A stretch of DNA of 5,342 nucleotides from Vulcanimicrobiota bacterium (GTDB lineage: Bacteria > Vulcanimicrobiota > Vulcanimicrobiia > Vulcanimicrobiales > Vulcanimicrobiaceae): positions 1 through 5,342 of the forward strand of contig JAFAQW010000047.1 of assembly GCA_019245995.1 (NCBI GenBank). The letters are read 5' to 3'. Of this stretch, positions 1 to 4,151 are shown piece after piece; positions within the stretch are counted from its first letter, which is position 1; each line of letters opens with the position of its first letter. A program made the translations under genes and the position numbers. The notes beneath the pieces are model-generated. The model saw only the letters and a program-made list of their open reading frames with translations, had not been told where the DNA came from and did not search any database.

Positions 1-206
1 TCCCGCGGGCTCGTCGCACGATCGGCGTAACGGGCATCGTAGGGCCACGAGGCAAAATCGCCGCGCGCGAATGCCTCGCTCATGCGGCGTCGCGATTGCG
101 CGTCGGGGACGGCGGCAACGACTCGCACCGCCGCGGCTCCGAGACGAATGGCGGTTCGGACCGCGCGCTCTTTGATGGCGGCGGGACCGGCGTGTGCGGC
201 GCTCAT
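1..206 (-). CDS. queG: Epoxyqueuosine reductase-like protein (QueG family), N-terminal part, cut by window edge
   Basis: Only the first 68 residues are present; the frame is open to base 1. The start ATG (206-204) overlaps the TGA of the aldo/keto reductase gene as ATGA, which fixes the start by context. The N-terminus has the layout seen in QueG: an AIKERA helix at about residues 10-15, an alanine/valine-rich strand (about 23-34), then a GDFASW segment and a YADRATSPR segment. The latter match the spacing of the conserved G-x-x-x-W and R-x-x-P-R region that precedes the catalytic core. QueG is a cobalamin- and 4Fe-4S-dependent cytosolic enzyme that reduces epoxyqueuosine to queuosine in tRNA, the last step of queuosine synthesis. 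The cobalamin site and the iron-sulfur cysteines lie beyond the window, so the name rests on a short divergent N-terminus. A related ferredoxin-type reductase is possible. Confidence 0.5.
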   Translation of the reverse strand, partial: MSAAHAGPAAIKERAVRTAIRLGAAAVRVVAAVPDAQSRRRMSEAFARGDFASWPYDARYADRATSPR

Positions 207-1051
207 AGCGTCGCCAGCGGCCCGGGCGCGGGTAACGGAAAGACTGCGTCGACCGCCGCAACGTCGTCGCCGTCGAGCAGCAGGTCCGCGGCGCGGGCGT
301 TCTCTTCAGCATGTTCGGCATTTGCCGCCTTCGGAATAGCGAAGACGTTGGAGTGCCGCAAGAGGAAAGCGAGTGCCACTTGATGCCTGGTGGCGGCGTG
401 CTTGCGCGCGATGCGGTCGATCGTTTCGCGCGCCGCACGCGACCTGAGAAACTTTCCGCGCGCGAACGGAGTGTAGGCCACGATTGCTATGCCGAGCCGT
501 GCCGCGGACGGCAGGAGCTCGTGTTCGACGCCGCGCTCGCAAAGGTTGTAGAGCACCTGATTGCATGCGAGGGGTGCGCCACGCAGGAACGACGTGGCTT
601 GGCGCATCTCACCGGTATCGAAGTTGCTCACGCCCGCGAAGCGGATGGCGCCCTCGGACAAGAGGCCATCGAACGCGCGCATCGTCTCTTCCAGGGGATG
701 TTCGCCGGGCCAATGGAGCATGTACAGGTCGAGATATTCGCATCCGATCCGCTCGATGCTTCGCCGGGCGGCGGCGATGGTTCCGGCATAAGAAGCATTG
801 CTCGGCAAGACCTTGCTGGCGATGAAAAGCTTCTCGCGTGGGAAGCCGCGTATTGCTTCTCCCAGCAGCTCCTCTGCTCGGCCGGAGCCGTACATCTCGG
901 CGGTGTCGAGGTGCGTCATTCCCAATTCGACGCCTCGCTGGATCGCGCGGATCGCCTCGCGGGCGCGGGGACCGCTTTCCGGGATGTCCCACGTGCCCTG
1001 CCCGATTGCCGAAACCTCGATCCCGGTCGCGCCGAACGGCTTGCGAATCAA
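203..1051 (-). CDS. Aldo/keto reductase
   Basis: A complete 282-residue NAD(P)H-dependent oxidoreductase of the aldo/keto reductase superfamily, a single (beta/alpha)8 barrel expected in the cytosol. All four catalytic tetrad residues are visible: Asp49 (in HLDTAEMYG), Tyr54, Lys80 (in IASKV) and His113 (in YMLHWP). The GVSNF motif (about 140-144) and the late IPKA segment that contacts the cofactor phosphate are also present. The substrate is unknown. The start is TTG at 1051-1049. In this frame a TGA lies at 1060-1058 with no other start codon between, and the next Met is residue 45, too deep in the fold. The TTG overlaps the TGA of the MoeB-rhodanese gene (TTGA), and a GGGGAG...GAG purine stretch lies just upstream. 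The 3' end overlaps the QueG-like start. No sequence feature links it to cofactor synthesis beyond operon membership. Confidence 0.9.
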   Translation of the reverse strand: MIRKPFGATGIEVSAIGQGTWDIPESGPRAREAIRAIQRGVELGMTHLDTAEMYGSGRAEELLGEAIRGFPREKLFIASKVLPSNASYAGTIAAARRSIERIGCEYLDLYMLHWPGEHPLEETMRAFDGLLSEGAIRFAGVSNFDTGEMRQATSFLRGAPLACNQVLYNLCERGVEHELLPSAARLGIAIVAYTPFARGKFLRSRAARETIDRIARKHAATRHQVALAFLLRHSNVFAIPKAANAEHAEENARAADLLLDGDDVAAVDAVFPLPAPGPLATL

Positions 1052-2160
1052 AAGAACTCAAACTCCCCGTGGCGCGCGGCATACGCCAACAATCCGCCGC
1101 GCAGATGGAGCAGACGCCCGAAGCCGGCTTCCCGCAAACGGTGCGCCGCCCACAGGGATTTCGAGCCGACGCGGCAAGCCACGACGTACCGGGAGGCGCT
1201 ATCGAGTTCGGACATCCGGGCCTCCAACTGCGACGCCGGTATGCGAACCGCGCCCTCGAGCGAGCCGAGCACCGCTTCGTGCGGCTCGCGAACGTCCAGC
1301 AGCGTTGCCCGCGCCAACGCTTCGTCCAACCCCTCTGCCTCCACTTCGGCGATGCCGTTCGAACGTGCCGTCGATTCAGACTCCGCGTAGAGATAGGACG
1401 CCGTGTCGAAGATCGTCGGCGCGTTTCCGCAGGCCGCGCAATTGGGATCGCGATCGTAGCGTACTTCCGTCACGCGCGATCGCAGGGCGTCCAGCAATAG
1501 CAATCGGCCGACCAGCGGCTCGCCGGCCTCGAGCAGGACCTTGAGCGCTTCGCTCGCCTGCCAGGCGCCGGCGATGCCCGCAAGCGCGCCGAGCACACCG
1601 CCCTCAGCGCACGTCGGCACGCTGCTGGGGGGCGGGGCCTCCGGATAGAGACAGCGATAGCACGGAGCACCGGGAGCAAACACGCTGACTTGCGCGTCGA
1701 AGCGAAAGATCGAGCCGTAAACGTTCGGACGCCCCTCTAAAACGCAGGCATCGTTGATGAGATAGCGCGTTTCGAAACGATCGGTGCAGTCGAGGACGCA
1801 GTCGTACGAGCGAATCACGTTCCGTGCGTTCTCTGCATTGAGCCGCAGCGCCAGCGCTTCCACCTCGATGGAAGGATTGAGCGCGTGCAGACGATGCGCC
1901 GCAACGGACGCTTTGCGGCGGCCGACGTCCGCGGAACCGAAGAGCGTCTGACGCTGGAGATTCGTTTCATCCACGACGTCGTCGTCAACGACGCCGATTC
2001 GTCCGATGCCGGCGGCCGCGAGGTATTGCAGCGCGGGCGATCCCAGGCCGCCGGCACCAACCACCAGCGCGGCGCTAGATTGAAGCCGTTCCTGTCCCGC
2101 CAAACCGACCTCGGGGATGAGCAGATGGCGCGAATATCGCCGCAGTTGCGCCGCGTTCAT
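1048..2160 (-). CDS. moeB: MoeB/ThiF-type adenylyltransferase fused to a rhodanese domain (MoeBR/MoeZ-like)
   Basis: A 370-residue fusion of an E1-like activating domain (about 5-250) and a rhodanese domain (about 272-368). The first domain has the GAGGLGSP nucleotide loop (35-42), a DETNLQRQ segment with Arg70, Lys83, Asp127 (CTDRF), a zinc-binding pair of CxxC motifs (Cys167/170 and Cys241/244), and Cys184 in PTCAEGG at the position of the MoeB catalytic cysteine. The rhodanese domain has LLDVREP and an active loop starting at Cys329 (CRVGSKS). In this family the E1 domain adenylates the C-terminal glycine of MoaD (or ThiS-like carriers) and the rhodanese cysteine passes on persulfide sulfur to make the thiocarboxylate. 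The start at 2160 is chosen because MNAAQLRRYSRH is the standard MoeB N-terminus and its ATG overlaps the hydrolase stop (ATGA). The frame stays open 43 codons further upstream, but that stretch is low-complexity and lies in the hydrolase gene. Service to other sulfur carriers is possible. Confidence 0.93.
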   Translation of the reverse strand: MNAAQLRRYSRHLLIPEVGLAGQERLQSSAALVVGAGGLGSPALQYLAAAGIGRIGVVDDDVVDETNLQRQTLFGSADVGRRKASVAAHRLHALNPSIEVEALALRLNAENARNVIRSYDCVLDCTDRFETRYLINDACVLEGRPNVYGSIFRFDAQVSVFAPGAPCYRCLYPEAPPPSSVPTCAEGGVLGALAGIAGAWQASEALKVLLEAGEPLVGRLLLLDALRSRVTEVRYDRDPNCAACGNAPTIFDTASYLYAESESTARSNGIAEVEAEGLDEALARATLLDVREPHEAVLGSLEGAVRIPASQLEARMSELDSASRYVVACRVGSKSLWAAHRLREAGFGRLLHLRGGLLAYAARHGEFEFF

Positions 2161-2915
2161 TCGCAAACCGTCTGCGCCCGTGGTCGCGCGGCCGCGCGCG
2201 CGGGATGCCGCTCGTTCAGCCATTCGAGAACCGTCGCCTTGGCGTGCTCGGCTGCGTACGTGTGGTCGCTTTCGATAGTCGAGAACCATTTGGGACCGGG
2301 TGCGCGCTCGTACAGCGCGCGCACGCTACGCGGACTGACCATCGCGTCGCGGCTCGCCGCGACGTAGAGCACCGGCCGTCCGGCGAGTCTCGGGAGAAGT
2401 TCGTCGTAGACGCGTTCCACATCGGCCACCAAGTCCGGTAGCGCTGCGCCGACGACGTACGACGATCGAAAATCGGCGGGACCAACCGCCGCCAGGGCCT
2501 CCACGGCGGTGGGCTTGCCGTAGCCGGTCGCGATCGCAATGCTTCCCAGCAGCGCCGGATCGAGCGCGGCGGTAAACAGCGCGGTCATTGCGCCCATGCT
2601 ATGGCCGATCGTGTACGCGGACTCGTCCCCGCGTTCTCTGGAAAAGGCCACAACGCGACGCATCGCGTCGACGCAGTCGTCGACGCTGCGCAACTCTCCA
2701 CCACTGGCGCCAAGCTTGTGCCCCGGAAAGTCGAAACTATAAACTCCGTACCCATGACCCGCGAGAAACGAGCACAGGAAGTCGAGGTTATGCTTGCTGG
2801 ACGAATAGCCGTGGCCGGCGATCAGCGTGATGCCCCTCTCGCGACGAGCCCGGTACCAGAGCACTGCGATCGAACTGCGCTCCGCTTCCAGCCCAAACAG
2901 TTCGACGTGGCTCAT
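2157..2915 (-). CDS. Alpha/beta hydrolase (serine hydrolase, S33/lysophospholipase-like)
   Basis: A complete 252-residue alpha/beta-fold hydrolase without signal peptide or membrane segment. The nucleophile elbow is GHSMG (104-108) with Ser106. The oxyanion region is AGHGYSSS (33-40). The likely acid is Asp190 (AASRDAMV) and the likely base His218 (SDHTY), both at the expected spacing. A FDFPGHKLG segment (61-69) matches the D-x-x-G-x-G-x-S region common in S33-type hydrolases. The substrate cannot be inferred. The start at 2915 is set by the ATGA overlap with moaE and by a GGAAAGAGAA ribosome-site stretch about 11 bases upstream; the stop overlaps the moeB start in the same way. The frame also stays open far upstream across moaE and moaD, but those genes are clearly coded in other frames. 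A hydrolase between moaE and moeB is not part of the known molybdopterin pathway, so its job here is open. Confidence 0.9.
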   Translation of the reverse strand: MSHVELFGLEAERSSIAVLWYRARRERGITLIAGHGYSSSKHNLDFLCSFLAGHGYGVYSFDFPGHKLGASGGELRSVDDCVDAMRRVVAFSRERGDESAYTIGHSMGAMTALFTAALDPALLGSIAIATGYGKPTAVEALAAVGPADFRSSYVVGAALPDLVADVERVYDELLPRLAGRPVLYVAASRDAMVSPRSVRALYERAPGPKWFSTIESDHTYAAEHAKATVLEWLNERHPARAAARPRAQTVCE

Positions 2916-3346
2916 TGAGCAGGGTTCTCTTTCCACGCCGACGAGCCGTCGGCGTACTGTTCCTTCTTCCAAATCGGCGCACGCCGCTTGACCTCTTCGA
3001 TCGCGTACCGGCATGCGTCGAACGCGGCCGCGCGATGCGGTGCAGCGGCGACGATGCCGACGGAAATCTCCCCCGGCAAGAGTTCGCCGACCCGGTGAAC
3101 GATTGCAAGCCCGACGTCGCCGAAGCGCTGCCGCACCTCTGCGGCAATGGCTTGGAAGTCGGCGCGCGCCATCGGCTCGTACGCCTCGTAGAATAACCGC
3201 GTAACCACGCGCGCATCGGCGGTCGAGGGGCGGACCCTGCCCCAAAACGTTACGACGGCACCGTCGCTCGCGCGCATCGCGGCCTCTAGCCGCTCCGGCT
3301 CGATCGGTCGCGCGACGACCGCGATCACTTCCGAGGTTGCGCTCAT
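2912..3346 (-). CDS. moaE: Molybdopterin synthase catalytic (large) subunit MoaE
   Basis: A complete 144-residue MoaE, close to the usual length of about 150. With MoaD it forms the MoaD2-MoaE2 molybdopterin synthase, which inserts two sulfurs into cyclic pyranopterin monophosphate in the cytosol. Visible family marks are FWGRVR with Arg39 (36-39 region), the FYEAYEPMA strand (52-60), IVHRVGELLPGE (82-93), His104-Arg105 in the APHR motif, and the catalytic lysines Lys120 and Lys127 in VKRRAPIWKKE. These match the Arg39, His103, Arg104, Lys119 and Lys126 positions described for the Escherichia coli enzyme, so it should be active. The start ATG overlaps the moaD TGA (ATGA at 3346-3343), preceded by a GGCGGCGG stretch; the stop overlaps the hydrolase start. 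Direct moaD-moaE linkage is the common arrangement and favours balanced synthesis of the two subunits. Confidence 0.96.
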   Translation of the reverse strand: MSATSEVIAVVARPIEPERLEAAMRASDGAVVTFWGRVRPSTADARVVTRLFYEAYEPMARADFQAIAAEVRQRFGDVGLAIVHRVGELLPGEISVGIVAAAPHRAAAFDACRYAIEEVKRRAPIWKKEQYADGSSAWKENPAQ

Positions 3347-3588
3347 CCGCCGCCGACCGGTGGCAGCAACGCGATCTCATCCCCTTCGCGAAGCGGCTGC
3401 ACGCCGTCCACGAGCCGCCCGTTGCACGCGACGCGCACCCACTTCGCTTCACCGTGCAGCAAGGGAAAGCGGCGCTCCAGCTCGAGCCAAAGGTCATCGA
3501 CACCGGCATCGTGCGGCAAATCGAACCACGTCTCGGGGGCTTGCAGCAGTTCTCGAAGGCGTGCGAACGCCAGTACGCGCACTCGCAT
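3343..3588 (-). CDS. moaD: Molybdopterin synthase sulfur-carrier (small) subunit MoaD
   Basis: A complete 81-residue ubiquitin-fold sulfur carrier, the normal length for MoaD. It opens with a typical first strand and helix (RVLAFARLRELL, residues 4-15). It has the VACNGRLV strand (53-60) and REGDEIALLPPV (67-78), and ends in Gly-Gly-Gly. The exposed C-terminal glycine is adenylated by MoeB and then thiocarboxylated; that sulfur is used by MoaE to build molybdopterin. It ends PPVGGG where many relatives have PPVSGG, so the essential Gly-Gly is kept. It is the first gene of the minus-strand operon. Its start lies 59 bases from the divergent exported-protein gene, and no strong ribosome site is visible before the ATG. 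A GTG two codons downstream is an alternative start of little consequence. A ThiS or other ubiquitin-like carrier is less likely given moaE next door. Confidence 0.94.
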   Translation of the reverse strand: MRVRVLAFARLRELLQAPETWFDLPHDAGVDDLWLELERRFPLLHGEAKWVRVACNGRLVDGVQPLREGDEIALLPPVGGG

Positions 3589-3647
3589 TGCGAGCGAGCT
3601 TCGACGGGGACGGCGCTAAACCGTACCGAAGCAAACGACCACGACGG
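3589..3647. promoter_or_regulatory. Divergent intergenic region between moaD and the exported-protein gene
   Basis: These 59 bases separate two genes read in opposite directions, so transcription start signals for the molybdopterin operon and for the exported protein should lie here or just inside the opposite gene. The most AT-rich spot, around 3617-3635, is the only place resembling a -10 element for either direction. No -35/-10 pair of acceptable spacing could be assigned by eye. No molybdenum cofactor riboswitch-like fold was recognised, and the region is too short to hold one in full. The call rests on gene geometry, not on recognised motifs. Confidence 0.4.
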
Positions 3648-4037
3648 ATGGCGCCGCGAGTACTGGCCGTTTGGATGTTCTTCGCCATGGCGCCGCTCCG
3701 CGGCATTGCCGCGGCGGGCGGCTGCAGCCAAGAGACGCTCGCGGTCCAAAATACGCCGGTCACGATCGTGTACTGCGTGGTGGGAATGCCTCATCGCGAC
3801 GGGCCCGCCGAGGTTGTCGTCCCGTTTACCGCCAGATTTTCGGCGCGCGGCGCTTCCGCGATGCGAGCGGGAAGCCTTCACTTCCTCGCCGATGAGGGCG
3901 TCTCGCGCGTGCTCTCGACTGTCGATTTGGGTGCCCTGAACCTGGCAGGAACGCTGCACCTGACGCTCGCGTACTCGCGTGGACTGATCCGCGTGGAGGG
4001 GGCGCTGCTGACGCCGGGAGCTATCACGATCAAGTGA
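3648..4037 (+). CDS. Small exported protein of unknown function
   Basis: I do not recognise this 129-residue protein. It starts with a plausible signal peptide: a short basic start (MAPR), a hydrophobic core of about 16 residues (VLAVWMFFAMAP...GIAAA), and an Ala-rich cleavage region before Gly24. Cys26 in AGGC sits where a lipoprotein cysteine could be, but the -3 position is Ala rather than Leu, so a lipid anchor is doubtful. The mature part has only Cys26 and Cys43, a possible disulfide pair. Its second half is rich in alternating hydrophobic residues (VEVVVPF-like, LHLTLAYSRGLIRVEGALL), suggesting a small beta-sandwich outside the membrane. The frame is open upstream into the moaD antisense strand, so the start is chosen for the signal peptide; ATG codons at residues 10 and 14 are weaker alternatives. 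The ribosome site is poor (GACGG). A role linked to its neighbours is not evident. Confidence 0.65.
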   Translation: MAPRVLAVWMFFAMAPLRGIAAAGGCSQETLAVQNTPVTIVYCVVGMPHRDGPAEVVVPFTARFSARGASAMRAGSLHFLADEGVSRVLSTVDLGALNLAGTLHLTLAYSRGLIRVEGALLTPGAITIK

Positions 4038-4068
4038 TCTGCAACCCAATTCGGGACGAACCTTTTTA

Positions 4069-4074
4069 GGGAGG
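4069..4074 (+). promoter_or_regulatory. Ribosome binding site of the leader ORF
   Basis: GGGAGG is one of the best Shine-Dalgarno matches in the window and lies 3 bases before the ATG at 4078. The spacing is shorter than the usual 5-9 bases, so initiation may be weaker than the match suggests. It serves no other start codon, since the large gene begins 78 bases further on. Confidence 0.5.
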
Positions 4075-4077
4075 CAT

Positions 4078-4134
4078 ATGCGCCGGCGCTACATCGCCTA
4101 CAGCAGCTCTAAGATCCCCGACGGCTGTCGATAG
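4078..4134 (+). CDS. Putative 18-residue leader peptide
   Basis: ATG to TAG gives MRRRYIAYSSSKIPDGCR. It is short and basic, with three Arg after the start, three consecutive Ser (codons at 4102-4110) and a Cys next to last. It is too short for database recognition and I know no family for it. Support comes from the GGGAGG site before it and from its position: the stop codon (4132-4134) shares two bases with the hairpin that covers the next ribosome site. A ribosome finishing this ORF would therefore occupy that hairpin. It is in a different frame from the downstream gene, so it is not a missed N-terminus. It could be a regulatory leader whose translation matters more than its product. A peptide substrate of the adjacent ligase-like enzyme is possible but unsupported. 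Confidence 0.4.
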   Translation: MRRRYIAYSSSKIPDGCR

Positions 4135-4150
4135 AGGAGACCGCTCTTCT
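4133..4150 (+). promoter_or_regulatory. Hairpin burying the ribosome site of the ATP-grasp-like gene
   Basis: AGAGGAG (4133-4139) pairs with CTCTTCT (4144-4150) to give a 7-bp stem with one G-U pair (4136-4147) and an ACCG loop (4140-4143). The left arm is the only good ribosome site (GAGGAG) for the ATG at 4152, and the hairpin ends one base before that ATG. Free mRNA would thus tend to hide the site. Pairing was worked out by hand; no folding energy was computed. Confidence 0.5.
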
Positions 4151-4151
4151 T

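Larger units (their letters stand above)
4038..4151 (+). promoter_or_regulatory. 5' leader region of the ATP-grasp-like gene
   Basis: This 114-base gap holds three elements: a T-rich stretch (CCTTTTTAG, 4061-4069), a GGGAGG ribosome site followed by an 18-codon ORF, and a hairpin covering the ribosome site of the next gene. A promoter for the large gene could lie in the first 30 bases, but no clear -35/-10 pair is visible. The gene may instead be transcribed together with the exported-protein gene upstream. Confidence 0.5.

Noticed and set aside
311..1390. A 359-codon plus-strand open frame opposite the aldo/keto reductase and MoeB genes.
   Set aside because: It is an antisense shadow of two strongly supported genes and shows no domain of its own.
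2161..2289. A 43-residue N-terminal extension of the MoeB-rhodanese protein.
   Set aside because: It overlaps the end of the hydrolase gene and is Arg/Ala-rich, and MNAAQLRRYSRH is the normal MoeB start.
2916..4049. The hydrolase frame stays open on the minus strand far upstream of its start, giving a possible 630-residue protein.
   Set aside because: This stretch overlaps moaE, moaD and the exported-protein gene, reads as Arg/Ser-rich low-complexity sequence, and the ATGA overlap gives a good start at 2915. Long open frames are expected by chance at this GC content.
4050..4067. A possible intrinsic terminator after the exported-protein gene: TTCG-GGA-CGAA followed by CCTTTTT.
   Set aside because: The stem is only 4 bp with two A-T pairs, too weak to call. 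The T run may instead be part of the downstream leader.
4119..4130. A second small hairpin, CGAC-GGCT-GTCG, at the end of the leader ORF.
   Set aside because: A 4-bp stem is common by chance at this GC content; it is worth including only in a covariation test of the whole leader.
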